From Pseudomonadota bacterium (GTDB lineage: Bacteria; Pseudomonadota; Alphaproteobacteria; Caulobacterales; Caulobacteraceae), in assembly GCA_963205005.1 (NCBI GenBank), contig CAUJHW010000146.1, forward strand, positions 1-64,000: a stretch of 64,000 bases of DNA, given 5' to 3'. The translations under genes and the position numbers were made by a program. The notes under the pieces are model-generated. The model was not told the DNA's origin. It was given only the letters and a program-made list of their open reading frames with translations, and searched no databases. This document shows positions 27,733-37,189 of this stretch, in pieces (within the stretch, counting starts at the first letter, position 1; every line of letters starts with the position of its first letter).

Positions 27733-27927
27733 CTAGAAATCCACCGCGATGCCCTTGCGCTCCCAGTCGCCGAAGCGGGTGGGTTCGGGGCCTTTCGGAC
27801 CGCCTTCCTCGGGCGCGAGGGCGGCGGCTTCGGCGGCGGCGCGGCGGGCCTGCGCTTCTTCGAGCGCGCGGCGCGCGGCGGGGGTGAGGACCTTTTCGGG
27901 GACTTCGTCGGGGGGTGTGTCGTCCAT
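27733..27927 (-). CDS. DUF1674 protein (SDHAF4-like)
   Basis: A 64-residue protein ending in the family signature GPKGPEPTRFGDWERKGIAVDF (read as GPEPTR-x-GDWE-x-KG-x4-DF). DUF1674 proteins are related to the eukaryotic succinate dehydrogenase assembly factor 4, which assists FAD-loaded SdhA. The N-terminal half is a charged Ala-rich helix. A promoter-like pair upstream predicts transcription beginning at or next to the ATG, so the mRNA may be leaderless. Confidence 0.9.
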   Translation of the reverse strand: MDDTPPDEVPEKVLTPAARRALEEAQARRAAAEAAALAPEEGGPKGPEPTRFGDWERKGIAVDF

Positions 27928-27933
27928 GGGCCT

Positions 27934-27962
27934 GATCTAATCCCTTGCGCGCGGGCCTCCAA
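27934..27962 (-). promoter_or_regulatory. Promoter of the DUF1674 gene
   Basis: On the minus strand, TTGGAGG (27962-27956) and ATTAGATC (27941-27934) are 14 bases apart, fitting the Caulobacter housekeeping pattern. The -10 ends seven bases before the ATG at 27927. Confidence 0.5.
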
Positions 27963-27980
27963 GCGGGCACGCCGCGCGCC

Positions 27981-29276
27981 GTGACTGACATCGAACCCAC
28001 AGACGACGTTCGCGGCCTCCCCGCCCGGGCGGCCGCCCTTCAGCTCCTCACCACCGCGCTCTCGCGTCGCGCGGGCCTGGAAGAGGGTCTGAACCTGCCC
28101 GGCATGACCGCGCTCCCGCCCCGCGACCGGGCGTTCGCCCGCGCGCTGGTGATGGCGACCCTGCGCTGGCTTGGCCCCATCGACACCGCCCTGCAGGCGC
28201 GCCTGAAGAAGGCGCCGCCCGAGGCGATCGTGAACGTGCTGCGCCTGGGCGTCGCCCAGCTGCTGGTGCTGAAGACCCCGGCCCACGCCGCCGTCGGCGC
28301 CACGGTCGACCTGGCGGCGGCCCAGAGCGGCGGTCATGTGTTCAAGGGCCTGGTCAACGCCGTGCTGCGCGGGATCACCCGCGAGCCGCCCGAGCTCAAC
28401 GACCCCTCGCTTATGGCCCCCACCTGGCTGCAGGCCCGCTGGCGCGCCGCCTATGGGCCGGACGCCGCCGGGGCGATCGCCGCCCTGATCGGCGAGGAGC
28501 CCGCCACCGACCTGACCGTGAAGGTCCCCACAGACGCCGCCGAACTGGCCGGCCCGCTGGAGGCCGAAGTGCTGTCCGGCGGCAGCCTGCGCGTGGGCCT
28601 GAAGGGCGAGGTGGCCGGCTGGCCCGGCTTCGCCGAGGGCCGTTGGTGGGTGCAGGACGCCTCCGCCGCCATCCCCGCCCGGCTGATGCGGATCGAGCCG
28701 GGCCAGACCGCGCTCGACCTCTGCGCCGCGCCGGGCGGCAAGACCCTGCAGCTCGCGGCCGCGGGCGCCAGGGTCACGGCGCTGGACAAGTCCGCCGGCC
28801 GCATCAAGCGGGTGACCGAGAACCTGACCCGCGCAGGCCTTGAGGCCGAGGTGGTGATCGCCGACGCCGCCGAATGGCCGCACTCACGCACCTTCGACGC
28901 GGTGCTGCTGGACGCGCCCTGCTCGGCCACCGGCACGCTCCGCCGCCATCCTGACGTCCTGTGGGTTGCGAGCCCCCAGGACATCCCCCGCCTCGCCAGC
29001 GTCCAGACCCGTCTGCTGGCCAGCGCCGCAAAGCGCGTGAAGCCGGGCGGCCTGCTGGTCTACTGCGTCTGCTCGCTGGAGATGGAGGAAGGCGAGGGCC
29101 AGGTCGCCACCTTCTTGTCGCGCACGCCCGACTTCGCGCTGGATCCGATCGGCCCCGGCGAGGGTGGCGCGCCCGAGGCCAGCCTGCGCCCTGACGGCAC
29201 GCTCCGCATCCTGCCCCACCACCGCCCCGGCGGCACGGACGGCTTCTACGTGGCCAGGCTGCGCCGGGCGAAGTAG
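27981..29276 (+). CDS. rsmB: 16S rRNA (cytosine-5) methyltransferase RsmB
   Basis: A 431-residue protein. The N-terminal NusB-like domain (RAAALQLLTTALSRRAGLEE through VNAVLRGITREP) is fused to a Rossmann methyltransferase domain. Motif I reads LDLCAAPGGKTLQLAAAG, motif IV LLDAPCSATGTLRRHPDV and motif VI VYCVCSLEMEEGE, giving the two cysteines of m5C RNA methyltransferases. RsmB modifies C967 of 16S rRNA (E. coli numbering). I chose the GTG before TDIEPTDD; the ATG twelve codons upstream overlaps the predicted DUF1674 promoter. Confidence 0.9.
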   Translation: MTDIEPTDDVRGLPARAAALQLLTTALSRRAGLEEGLNLPGMTALPPRDRAFARALVMATLRWLGPIDTALQARLKKAPPEAIVNVLRLGVAQLLVLKTPAHAAVGATVDLAAAQSGGHVFKGLVNAVLRGITREPPELNDPSLMAPTWLQARWRAAYGPDAAGAIAALIGEEPATDLTVKVPTDAAELAGPLEAEVLSGGSLRVGLKGEVAGWPGFAEGRWWVQDASAAIPARLMRIEPGQTALDLCAAPGGKTLQLAAAGARVTALDKSAGRIKRVTENLTRAGLEAEVVIADAAEWPHSRTFDAVLLDAPCSATGTLRRHPDVLWVASPQDIPRLASVQTRLLASAAKRVKPGGLLVYCVCSLEMEEGEGQVATFLSRTPDFALDPIGPGEGGAPEASLRPDGTLRILPHHRPGGTDGFYVARLRRAK

Positions 29277-29334
29277 CCCCGCGCCGCGGCGCGGCCGGAT
29301 TGGCGCCGGACCCCGCATCAGGTTAAGCGAAGCC

Positions 29335-29997
29335 ATGGCCGCGACCCGCACGATCATCGCCCCGTCCATCCTCGCCTCGGACTTCGCCCGCCTGGGCGAG
29401 GAGGTGGCCGCCATCGAGGCCGCCGGGGCGGACTGGGTGCATGTGGACGTGATGGACGGCCACTTCGTACCCAACATCACGCTCGGACCGGACATCGTGA
29501 AGGCCCTGCGGCCGCACGCGAAGATCCCCTTCGACGTCCACCTGATGATCTCGCCGGCCGACCCCTATCTGGAAGCCTTCCGGGAGGCGGGCGCCGACTA
29601 CATCAGCGTCCACCCCGAGGCGGGTCCGCACCTGAACCGCACGCTGAAACAGATCCGCAAGCTGGGCGCGAAGGCCGGTGTGGTGTTCAACCCGTCGACC
29701 GACCCCTCCGTGATCCAGTGGATGATGGACGAGGTCAACCTGATCCTGGTGATGTCGATCAATCCGGGTTTCGGCGGCCAGACCTTCATGCATTCCCAGC
29801 TGCGCAAGATCGAGGCGCTGCGGAAGATGATCGACGCCGAGGGCCGCGACATCCCGCTGGAAGTGGACGGGGGCGTCACGCCGGAGACCGCGAAGCTGTG
29901 CATCGCCGCCGGCGCCACCGCCCTGGTGGCCGGCACGGCGGTCTTCCGCGGCGGGCCCGAGCGCTACGCCGCCAACATCGCCGCCCTGCGAGGCTAG
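29335..29997 (+). CDS. rpe: Ribulose-phosphate 3-epimerase
   Basis: A 220-residue TIM-barrel enzyme interconverting ribulose-5-phosphate and xylulose-5-phosphate. Motifs are IIAPSILASDFARLGEE at the start, the metal ligands in HVDVMDGHFVPNI and DVHLMI, VMSINPGFGGQTF, and LEVDGGVTPETA. The start ATG gives the usual length. It is followed eight bases later by the heparinase-like gene and then purH, an order I recognise as common in Caulobacterales. Confidence 0.96.
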   Translation: MAATRTIIAPSILASDFARLGEEVAAIEAAGADWVHVDVMDGHFVPNITLGPDIVKALRPHAKIPFDVHLMISPADPYLEAFREAGADYISVHPEAGPHLNRTLKQIRKLGAKAGVVFNPSTDPSVIQWMMDEVNLILVMSINPGFGGQTFMHSQLRKIEALRKMIDAEGRDIPLEVDGGVTPETAKLCIAAGATALVAGTAVFRGGPERYAANIAALRG

Positions 29998-30004
29998 CCG
30001 CGGG

Positions 30005-31717
30005 ATGGCCACGCCCGCCGCGTTCCGCCTGATCCCGGGCCGGCATCTGGCGCTGGCGCTTGCGGTGGCGACGGGTCGCTCGGTTTCCGAGGAATGGCGG
30101 GCCACCGGCGCGCACCGCTGGCTGAACGCCCGCCCGGCGCCGGACGGCTTCGCCCTTCAGCCCCGCGATTTCCGACCGGCCGATGCCGACGCCGGGCGCC
30201 GCATTCTGGCCGGCGCCTGGACGCTCGCCGGCGCGACCATGGCGGTGGGGGCGGGGGGCGATCCCTGGGACCGGCCGAGCCCGACGCGGGCGTTCGCCGA
30301 GGCTCTGCACCGCTTCGACTGGCTGCCCGACCTGATCGCCGCGGGTCCGGAGGGCGCCACCGAGGCCCTTCGGCTGGTGCTGGAGTGGCGACGCCTGTTC
30401 GGTCGCTGGAACGCGTTCTCCTGGGACCGCCCGATTCTCGCGCGCCGCGTCTTCCACCTGGCCTGCGCCGGACCGACCCTGACCGCGCGGGCGTCCGACG
30501 CCGAGACCGCCAGGATCGCCGCCGACCTGGCCCGCCAGGCGCGCGACCTGCTGGGCCCGGGAGACCCCTCCGGGGCGGCGACGCGGGCCGTCGCTGCGGC
30601 GGTGGCCGGTGTCGCCCTGAACGGACGGGCGGGCGAACGCCTGCTGGATCGCGCCCTCTCCCGGCTCTCCCGCGCCCTGCCGGCGACCCTCGGCGCCGAT
30701 GGCGGCCACGCCAGCCGGCAGGGCTCGGCGGCCCTGGAGCTGCTGTTCGACCTGGAGACCCTCGACGAGGCCATGGTCCAGAGGGGCCTTGCCGCGCCGG
30801 ATGCGGTGCAGCGCGCCATCGACCGGTTGGCGGCGGCTGTGCGGTTCTACACCCTGGCGGACGGGGCGCTGGCGACGGGTCATGGCGGCCTGCCGAGGAC
30901 CGCGCGGTATGTGGGCGCGGTGCGGGCCCAGGACGAGACTGGCGACCGGCCCACAGGCAGCGGGCTGGGCGGTTATCAGCGGATGGAATCGCTGCGGCTG
31001 CAGGTGATCGCCGACGTGGCCCCGCCGCCCGCGGGCGCCTGGAGCGCGGGTGCGGCCGACGCTCCCCTGTCGATGCAGGTGCTGGTCGGTGGTCGCCGGC
31101 TTATCGACCCCGCCGCCGGGCGGAGCCTGGCTGCCGCCTCCACCATCCAGATCGGCGAGGCCAGCGTCGGGCGGTGGTTGGAGGGCTTCGCCGCCCGCGT
31201 GCTGGGCCCGCGGCTGATCGACGCCGGCGCGGACGTCGAGGTGACGCGGCACGAGGCGCCCGGCGCCGTCTGGCTGGATACGGCCCATCATGGCTGGCAC
31301 GGCCGCTACGGCGTGATGCACCAGCGCAGGCTCTATCTGGACCTGGAGGCTGGCGACCTGCGCGGCGAGGACCGGCTGACCCCGACCGCCAGGGCCCAGG
31401 GTCCCGACGGCCGCCACTTCGTGCCCTTCACCCTGCGGTTCCAGCTGCATCCCGGGGTCTCGGCCCTGGTGTCGCAGGACCGGCGCAGCGTGCTTCTTCG
31501 TCTCGAGGGCGAGGCCGGAGGCTGGACGCTTCGCAACGACGCCCTCGACATCGAGATCGAGCCCGCGCCCCGTCCAGACCGGCCGGGCCAGCAGCTGGTC
31601 CTGCGCGGCCAGCGGCGGGCCGATTCCGGGGCCCGCGTGCGCTGGCGTCTCACCCCGGCGCGGCCGGCCTCCGTCCCGACCCCTTCGGCTCCGCCGCCGG
31701 GCGATTTGATCGCCTGA
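30005..31717 (+). CDS. Heparinase II/III-family protein
   Basis: A 570-residue protein with the two-part layout of the alphaproteobacterial heparinase II/III-like family. An alpha/alpha-toroid follows the start (DWLPDLIAAG, FSWDRPILARRVFHLACAGP, GGHASRQGSAALELLFDLE, GLGGYQRME). A beta-sandwich lyase domain then includes DTAHHGWHGRYGVMHQRRLYL and TLRFQLHPGV. No secretion signal is obvious, although polysaccharide lyases usually act outside the cytosol, so whether it is an active lyase is unclear. It is tightly linked to rpe. Confidence 0.85.
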   Translation: MATPAAFRLIPGRHLALALAVATGRSVSEEWRATGAHRWLNARPAPDGFALQPRDFRPADADAGRRILAGAWTLAGATMAVGAGGDPWDRPSPTRAFAEALHRFDWLPDLIAAGPEGATEALRLVLEWRRLFGRWNAFSWDRPILARRVFHLACAGPTLTARASDAETARIAADLARQARDLLGPGDPSGAATRAVAAAVAGVALNGRAGERLLDRALSRLSRALPATLGADGGHASRQGSAALELLFDLETLDEAMVQRGLAAPDAVQRAIDRLAAAVRFYTLADGALATGHGGLPRTARYVGAVRAQDETGDRPTGSGLGGYQRMESLRLQVIADVAPPPAGAWSAGAADAPLSMQVLVGGRRLIDPAAGRSLAAASTIQIGEASVGRWLEGFAARVLGPRLIDAGADVEVTRHEAPGAVWLDTAHHGWHGRYGVMHQRRLYLDLEAGDLRGEDRLTPTARAQGPDGRHFVPFTLRFQLHPGVSALVSQDRRSVLLRLEGEAGGWTLRNDALDIEIEPAPRPDRPGQQLVLRGQRRADSGARVRWRLTPARPASVPTPSAPPPGDLIA

Positions 31718-31731
31718 GACCGGCGCCCGCG

Positions 31732-31760
31732 TTGACGCGGCGCGGGCAGAGGCCTAATCC
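31732..31760 (+). promoter_or_regulatory. Candidate purH promoter
   Basis: TTGACGC (31732-31738) and CCTAATCC (31753-31760) are separated by 14 bases. The -35 is near-perfect for Caulobacter RpoD; the -10 is moderate. It lies about 110 bases before the purH start. Confidence 0.5.
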
Positions 31761-31870
31761 CGCGCCATCCCGCGTAACTGGCGACTTGAGGTGGGCGACC
31801 ACCGGGGAGCGCGAGGACCATATCCGCCGCGCGCCTGGGCTTGTCTTCAACCTCGAAGCAGGAGTCCGCC

Positions 31871-33463
31871 GTGCCCGCAGCCCCCGATTTCCCCCCCGCC
31901 CCCGACAAGGTCGCCGTCCGCCGCGCCCTGATCTCGGTCTCCGACAAGACCGGCCTGGTCGAGGCCGCCCGCCAGCTGGCCGCGCTGGGCGTCGAGCTGG
32001 TCTCCACCGGCGGCACCCGCAAGGCGATCGCCGACGCCGGCCTGCCGGTGAAGGACATCTCCGACCTCACCCATTTCCCCGAGATGATGGACGGCCGGGT
32101 GAAGACCCTGCACCCCATCGTCCACGGCGGCCTGCTGGGCGTGCGCGACGCGCCCGAGCACAGGGCGGCCATGGAGGCCCACGGGATCGGCGCCATCGAC
32201 CTCGTCTATGTGAATCTCTACCCCTTCGAGCAGACCGTCGCGGCGGGCGGCGACTACGAGACCTGCGTCGAGAACATCGACATCGGCGGCCCGGCGATGA
32301 TCCGCTCGGCGGCCAAGAACCACGGCTACGTGGCGGTCTGCACCGAGCCGGCCGACATGGCCGAGGTGCTGGCCGAACTGGCCGACGGCGGCGCCACCAC
32401 TCTTGCGCTCCGCAGGCGGCTGGCCGCCCGGGCCTATGGCCGCACGGCGACCTATGACGCTTCCATCTCCGCCTGGTTCGCCGCCGAACTGGACGAGTTC
32501 GCACCCCGTCGCTTCGCCATCGGCGGCGAGTTGGCCCAGACCATGCGCTACGGCGAGAACCCTCATCAGCAGGCGGCCTTCTACCGCTTTCCGAACCCGC
32601 CGCGCGGCGTGGCGACCGCCACCCAGCTGCAGGGCAAGGAGCTCAGCTACAACAACATCAACGACACCGACGCGGCGTTTGAACTGATCGCCGAGTTCGA
32701 CCCGGCGGCGGGTCCGGCCTGCGCCATCATCAAGCACGCCAACCCATGCGGCGTCGCCACGGGCGCCACCCTGGCCGAAGCCTACGAGCGCGCCCTGGCC
32801 TGCGACCCGACCAGCGCCTTCGGGGGCATCGTGGCCCTCAACAGCCGCCTGGATGCCGCCACCGCCGCCCGCGCGCTGGAGATCTTCACCGAGGTCGTGA
32901 TCGCCCCCGACGCCGACGAGGACGCGGTCGCCCTGTTCCGCAAGAAGAAGAACGTCCGACTGCTGGTCACCGGCGGCCTCCCCGATCCGCAGCGCGTCGA
33001 CCGCACCTTCAAGTCGGTGTCCGGCGGCTTCCTGGTCCAGAGCCGCGACACCGCCCGCCTGGCTGCGGCCGACCTGAAGGTGGTGACGAAGCGCGCGCCC
33101 ACCGAGACCGAGATTCGCGACATGCTGTTCGCCTTCACAATCGCCAAGCACGTGAAGTCGAACGCGATCGTCTATGCCCGCGAGGGCCAGACCCTGGGGG
33201 TTGGCGCCGGCCAGATGAACCGCAAGGACTCAGCGCGCATCGCCGCCCTGCGCGCCGCCGACTTCGGCCTCGACCTGAAGGGCTCGGCCTGCGCGTCCGA
33301 GGCCTTCTTCCCGTTCCCTGACGGCCTGATCCAGGCCGCCGACGCCGGCTGCACCGCGGTGATCCAGCCCGGCGGCTCCATCGGCGACCAGGCGGTGATC
33401 GACGCCGCCGACGAGCGCGGCCTGGCCATGGTGTTCACCGGCGTGCGGGTGTTCCGGCACTAG
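31871..33463 (+). CDS. purH: Bifunctional AICAR formyltransferase/IMP cyclohydrolase
   Basis: A 530-residue cytosolic enzyme performing the last two steps of IMP synthesis. The N-terminal cyclohydrolase domain shows [28 protein letters not shown] and [17 protein letters not shown]. The C-terminal formyltransferase domain shows the catalytic KHANPCGVA and the [19 protein letters not shown] and [19 protein letters not shown] segments. A GTG start is preceded at ideal distance by AGGAG (31860-31864) and gives the E. coli length. The TTG ten codons upstream lacks a ribosome site. Confidence 0.96.
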   Translation: MPAAPDFPPAPDKVAVRRALISVSDKTGLVEAARQLAALGVELVSTGGTRKAIADAGLPVKDISDLTHFPEMMDGRVKTLHPIVHGGLLGVRDAPEHRAAMEAHGIGAIDLVYVNLYPFEQTVAAGGDYETCVENIDIGGPAMIRSAAKNHGYVAVCTEPADMAEVLAELADGGATTLALRRRLAARAYGRTATYDASISAWFAAELDEFAPRRFAIGGELAQTMRYGENPHQQAAFYRFPNPPRGVATATQLQGKELSYNNINDTDAAFELIAEFDPAAGPACAIIKHANPCGVATGATLAEAYERALACDPTSAFGGIVALNSRLDAATAARALEIFTEVVIAPDADEDAVALFRKKKNVRLLVTGGLPDPQRVDRTFKSVSGGFLVQSRDTARLAAADLKVVTKRAPTETEIRDMLFAFTIAKHVKSNAIVYAREGQTLGVGAGQMNRKDSARIAALRAADFGLDLKGSACASEAFFPFPDGLIQAADAGCTAVIQPGGSIGDQAVIDAADERGLAMVFTGVRVFRH

Positions 33464-33476
33464 GCTCCAACGAAAA

Positions 33477-33503
33477 GGGCCTCCGGCGATCCGCCGGGGG
33501 CCC
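33477..33503. terminator. Bidirectional terminator between purH and the SDR gene
   Basis: A 12-base stem GGGCCTCCGGCG/CGCCGGGGGCCC with one G-T wobble and a three-base loop (ATC). On the minus strand it is followed by TTTTCG and on the plus strand by TCTCG. It ends both convergent transcripts, more convincingly the minus one. Confidence 0.75.
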
Positions 33504-33529
33504 TCTCGAAGTCTTCGAAGGCTCGTCGC

Positions 33530-34309
33530 CTAGCGCGGCGCCATCCGGATCGCGCCGTCCAGACGGACGTCTTCACCGTTGAAGTAGCCGTTGGTGATCA
33601 TGGTCAGCGCCAGCTGGGCGTATTCCGGCGCCTGGCCGAGGCGCTTGGGGAACGGCACCGAGGCGGAGAGGGCTTCCTTCACCGCCGGGGGCGCGCCGGC
33701 CATCAGCGGGGTCTCGAAGATGCCCGGCAGGATGGTGTTCACGCGGATGCCGTCGCCGGCCAGGTCGCGGGCGATCGGCAGGGTCATGCCGACGACGCCG
33801 CCCTTGGACGCCGAATAGGCCGCCTGGCCCATCTGGCCGTCCTCGGCCGCCACCGAGGCGGTGTTCACGATCGCACCGCGCTCGCCGTTGATGGGCTCCA
33901 GGTCCAGCATGCCCTTCGCCGACTTGGCGATGCAGCGGAAGGTGCCGACCAGATTGATCTGGATGATCCAGTTGAAGGCGTCGAGCGGGAAGTGCTTGGT
34001 CTCGCCGGTCTGCTTGTCGCGGCCGGCGGTCTTGATGGCGTTGCCGGTGCCGGCGCAGTTGACCAGGATGCGCTCCTGGCCGTGGGCCGCGCGGGCCTTG
34101 GCGAAGGCGGCGTCGACTTCGTCGTCCGAGGTGACGTTGCACTTGCAGAAGACGCCGCCCACATCCTTGGCAACGGCTTCACCCTTGGTTTCGTTCATGT
34201 CGAAGATGGCGACCTTCACGCCCTGGGCCGCCAGGGCCCGGACGGTGGCTTCGCCGAGACCGGAGGCGCCGCCCGTGACAACGGCCGCAACGGATGAATT
34301 GAGTTCCAT
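33530..34309 (-). CDS. 3-hydroxyacyl-CoA dehydrogenase type 2-like SDR
   Basis: A 259-residue classical short-chain dehydrogenase with VVTGGASGLGEATVRALA, a downstream acidic FDMNETKG that indicates NAD preference, NCAG, and YSASKGGVVGMTLPIARDLA. Overall sequence, including the ILPGIFETPLMAG loop, resembles the 17-beta-HSD10/2-methyl-3-hydroxybutyryl-CoA dehydrogenase group of beta-oxidation and isoleucine breakdown. It has no operon partners; its promoter region is shared with the DUF1232 gene going the other way. Confidence 0.85.
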   Translation of the reverse strand: MELNSSVAAVVTGGASGLGEATVRALAAQGVKVAIFDMNETKGEAVAKDVGGVFCKCNVTSDDEVDAAFAKARAAHGQERILVNCAGTGNAIKTAGRDKQTGETKHFPLDAFNWIIQINLVGTFRCIAKSAKGMLDLEPINGERGAIVNTASVAAEDGQMGQAAYSASKGGVVGMTLPIARDLAGDGIRVNTILPGIFETPLMAGAPPAVKEALSASVPFPKRLGQAPEYAQLALTMITNGYFNGEDVRLDGAIRMAPR

Positions 34310-34363
34310 GGACGCTAGGCTCCCATATGCTGTGCAGGAAATTTTCGGCGAAGGCTTAGCCCG

Positions 34364-34780
34364 ATGAGCGCCCGCAAAAAAGCGTCACCCGACGTCACCT
34401 TCGATCCCGAGACGGTGATTTCGCGCGATCGTGCGCTGGTTCCGTCGGTGATCGCGGTCAACGAGCAGCGGGTCAACGCCGGATTCTGGCCGAAGATGCG
34501 GCGCGTGGCCGCGAAGATCCCGTTCGCCCGCGACGTGCTCTCGGTCTGGTACTGCGCCCGGGACGAAGAGACTCCGCTGGCCGCCAAGGGGATGATGCTG
34601 GCGGCGCTGGCCTACTTCGTCATGCCGGTGGACGCGATCCCCGACTTCATCGCCGGCCTCGGCTACACCGACGACGCTGCCGTCTTCGCCGCCCTCATGG
34701 CGATCCTGGGCCGGAACCTGAAGCCGAAGCACAAGGCCGCCGCGCAGAAGGACATCGAGAAGCTGCGGGGCGGGGACTAG
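34364..34780 (+). CDS. DUF1232 (YkvA-like) protein
   Basis: A 138-residue protein whose centre matches DUF1232: RDVLSVWYCARDEETPLAAK, then AALAYFVMPVDAIPDFIAGLGYTDDAAVF. The P-x-D-A/L-I-P-D-x4-G-x-x-D-D core is diagnostic. One amphipathic/hydrophobic helix pair may insert in the membrane. Function is not established. It is divergent from the SDR gene, with 54 bases between. Confidence 0.88.
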   Translation: MSARKKASPDVTFDPETVISRDRALVPSVIAVNEQRVNAGFWPKMRRVAAKIPFARDVLSVWYCARDEETPLAAKGMMLAALAYFVMPVDAIPDFIAGLGYTDDAAVFAALMAILGRNLKPKHKAAAQKDIEKLRGGD

Positions 34781-34865
34781 GGTCCGCATTCAATCATGGC
34801 GCATGATTTCAACGCCTTCCGCTCGCCCTGGCGAATGCCGGGATGAGCGGTGCTGAATTTGGAGC

Positions 34866-35792
34866 CTAGCCGTCCACCTCGGCCACGGCGCTCAGCCGCG
34901 CCGAGCGGGCCAGCTGCTGTTCGCGCAGGGTGATCGCCAGGGTCGCCGTCACCACGATGCCGGCCCCGACCCAGGTCCACAGGCCGGGAACCTCGTGGAA
35001 CAGGAAGAACCCCGCGGCGGCGGTGAACACCAGGCGGGTGTAGTCGATCGGCGCCATGGCGCCGGCGTCGCCCAGCGACATGCCCTTGATGTAGCAGGCT
35101 TGGTTCACCGTCGCGATCACGCCCATCAGGCACAGCAGCACGAAGTCCCGCGGTTCGGGCACGCGCCAGGTCAGGATCGCGCCGGGGATCGCCAGCGCCA
35201 GACCCAGCACCGCCGACCACACCAGGATCACCGTCGTCGAATGGTCGCGGGTCAGCACCTTCATGCCGGTCACCGTGAAGGCGAAAAGGAGGGCCGAGCC
35301 CAGCATGGCCATGGCCGGCAGCCCCACGGCGAACTCTCCGCCGGCGCCCGGCCGGATCATCACCAGCACGCCGATGAAGCCCAGGATCGCCGCGCCGATC
35401 CGCATGGGGCCGATCTTTTCCTTCACCACGAAGGCCGCCAGCGGCACGAGCCAGAGGGTGCGGGTGAACGACAGCGCGTTGGCGTCCGCCAGCGGCATCT
35501 TCTGGAAGGCGTAGAACGACAGGATCATCCCCACCGTCCCGGCCAGCGACCGGAAGATCAGGATCGAGGGCCGGCTGGTGGCGAAGGCGGCGCCGCGGTG
35601 ACGTATGATGACGGGCAGCAGGATCATCAGCCCCGCCGCCTGCCGGTAGAAGGTCTGCAGGGCGGCCGGATAGTCGTCGCCGAGGAACTTGATCAGCGTG
35701 GTCATGGCCGAGAAGGTCACGGCCGAGGCCAGCATCCACAGCGCGCCGCGCAGGTTGCCGGAGAGACCGGGCCGGACGGCCGCCCCGCTCAA
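34866..35792 (-). CDS. EamA/DMT-superfamily permease
   Basis: A membrane protein of about 308 residues with ten hydrophobic segments in two EamA repeats: ALWMLASAVTFSAMTTLIKFLGDDY starts the first, and AMAMLGSALLFAFTVTGMKVLTRDH the second. DMT proteins export metabolites or drugs; the substrate here is unknown. I prefer a TTG start ten bases after the upstream SDR stop because GAGG lies eight bases before it. An ATG at 35852 would add 20 hydrophilic residues and overlap that gene by 50 bases. It is the second gene of a two-gene operon. Confidence 0.85.
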   Translation of the reverse strand: MSGAAVRPGLSGNLRGALWMLASAVTFSAMTTLIKFLGDDYPAALQTFYRQAAGLMILLPVIIRHRGAAFATSRPSILIFRSLAGTVGMILSFYAFQKMPLADANALSFTRTLWLVPLAAFVVKEKIGPMRIGAAILGFIGVLVMIRPGAGGEFAVGLPAMAMLGSALLFAFTVTGMKVLTRDHSTTVILVWSAVLGLALAIPGAILTWRVPEPRDFVLLCLMGVIATVNQACYIKGMSLGDAGAMAPIDYTRLVFTAAAGFFLFHEVPGLWTWVGAGIVVTATLAITLREQQLARSARLSAVAEVDG

Positions 35793-35802
35793 CGCCCGGG
35801 CC

Positions 35803-36663
35803 TCATGACGCGTCTGCCGGCGCCCCGAAGGCGTCCCCGAACAGCTCGGCAAACGGTGAAACCCCGCTCTGGTCCCAGGCGTGGCGCGAACCCACCGTGA
35901 TCCCGCCGTCCACCACGATGTGCGTGCCGGTCACGAAGGCCGAGGCGTCCGAGGCCAGGTACAGCGCCGCCTGGGCGATGTCGTCAGGAAGGCCGGCCTT
36001 GGGCACCGGCTGGACCTTCGCCGCGCCCTGGGCCACGCGGGCGGCCATCTGGTCGGCGACGGCGCGTGGCAACCCCAGCGAAGCGCCGAAGATCGAGGTG
36101 GCGATCAGGCCAGGGCAGATGGCGTTGACCCGGATGTTGCGCGGCGACAGCTGGGCTGCGGCCACCTTGCTCATGTGGATCACCGCGGCCTTGGCCGAGG
36201 AATAGGCGATCGGGCCCCAGCCCGCCTGCAGGCCGGCGATCGAGGCGGTGTTGACGATCGAGCCGCCGCCGCGCGCCAGCATCAGCGGAACCGCGTGCTT
36301 CATGCCCAGCGCCGGGCCGCGAACCAGCACGTCGTAGATCCACGTCCAGGTCTCGGCCTCGATCTCCTCGATGGCGCGCATGCCGTCGGAGATCCCGGCG
36401 TTGTTGAACAGGATGTCCAGACCGCCGAATTCCGAGGCGGCCAGGTTCACGGCCGCCTTGATGTCTTCCTCGCGGGTGACGTCGCAGTGGGCGTAGCGGA
36501 CGCGGCCGGGGAACCGCTGCTCGAGCATGGCCCCCTTCTCGTCCTGGATGTCGGCGGCGACCACCTGGGCGCCTTCGGCCAGGAACAGCTCCACGGTTCC
36601 CAGCCCGATCCCGGACACGCCGCCGGTGATCACCGCAATCCTGCCGTCCAGACGTCCCGCCAT
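35803..36663 (-). CDS. Short-chain dehydrogenase/reductase
   Basis: A 286-residue classical SDR: VITGGVSGIGLGTVELFLAEG with a following VAADI acidic cofactor residue (NAD-type), FNNAGI, NTASIAG, and YSSAKAAVIHMSKVAA. The C-terminal CPGLIATSIFGASLGLPRA loop defines a substrate pocket I cannot assign. Relatives include glucose dehydrogenases and steroid/alcohol dehydrogenases. It is co-transcribed with the EamA permease just downstream, so the two may handle the same metabolite; that is inference. Confidence 0.85.
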   Translation of the reverse strand: MAGRLDGRIAVITGGVSGIGLGTVELFLAEGAQVVAADIQDEKGAMLEQRFPGRVRYAHCDVTREEDIKAAVNLAASEFGGLDILFNNAGISDGMRAIEEIEAETWTWIYDVLVRGPALGMKHAVPLMLARGGGSIVNTASIAGLQAGWGPIAYSSAKAAVIHMSKVAAAQLSPRNIRVNAICPGLIATSIFGASLGLPRAVADQMAARVAQGAAKVQPVPKAGLPDDIAQAALYLASDASAFVTGTHIVVDGGITVGSRHAWDQSGVSPFAELFGDAFGAPADAS

Positions 36664-36747
36664 ACCGCTACTCCCTGTCCCGGTTATCGCCGATCAGTAA
36701 AAGCCGGCTGCGGGTCAGTCCACCGTCACGAAGCGCGTGGCGGAATC

Positions 36748-37065
36748 CTAGCGGTCCCGTCCCCCGGCCAGCTCGGGCTGGTAGTGGGCCTTCATGTCCT
36801 GCACCTCGGTCTCGCGCGACGCCCAGGAGACATTGAGTCGGGTGAACAGGTGCGTTGCGCCCTGCTCGACGGCGGCGGCCTCGTGCTGCGTTCGGGTGAC
36901 CGACAGATCCTCTACCGAGGCCACGGACACCACATCGAACCCGGCCGGCTTCTCGCGCACGAAGGCATAGTGGCCCCCGGCTGTCGGGTGAGACCCGCCC
37001 TGGGGCCAGAGGCGGAAGCGATAGGTCGCGCCCGACGCACCCCGCAGCTCAATGATCTCCCGCAT
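36748..37065 (-). CDS. Conserved hypothetical, 105 residues
   Basis: A small soluble protein that opens MREIIELRGASGATYRFRLW and continues with AGGHYAFVREKPAGFDVVSV and a helical acidic end. The GGHYAFVRE-type strand after a beta hairpin suggests a small alpha/beta fold, but I do not recognise the family. GGGGGAG precedes the ATG at good spacing, and base composition is like its neighbours, so it is likely real. The frame extends upstream to 37131 without support. Confidence 0.6.
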   Translation of the reverse strand: MREIIELRGASGATYRFRLWPQGGSHPTAGGHYAFVREKPAGFDVVSVASVEDLSVTRTQHEAAAVEQGATHLFTRLNVSWASRETEVQDMKAHYQPELAGGRDR

Positions 37066-37189
37066 CGCTCCCCCCGATCCGCGGCAACCCGCCGAATGGT
37101 CCCCAATATCCAATCTGGACCATGAGTGCACGTCAGAGAACCAATCTGCGGTTCAGGAATCGACCTGGCGGTGGATTATCTGGCCCGCC

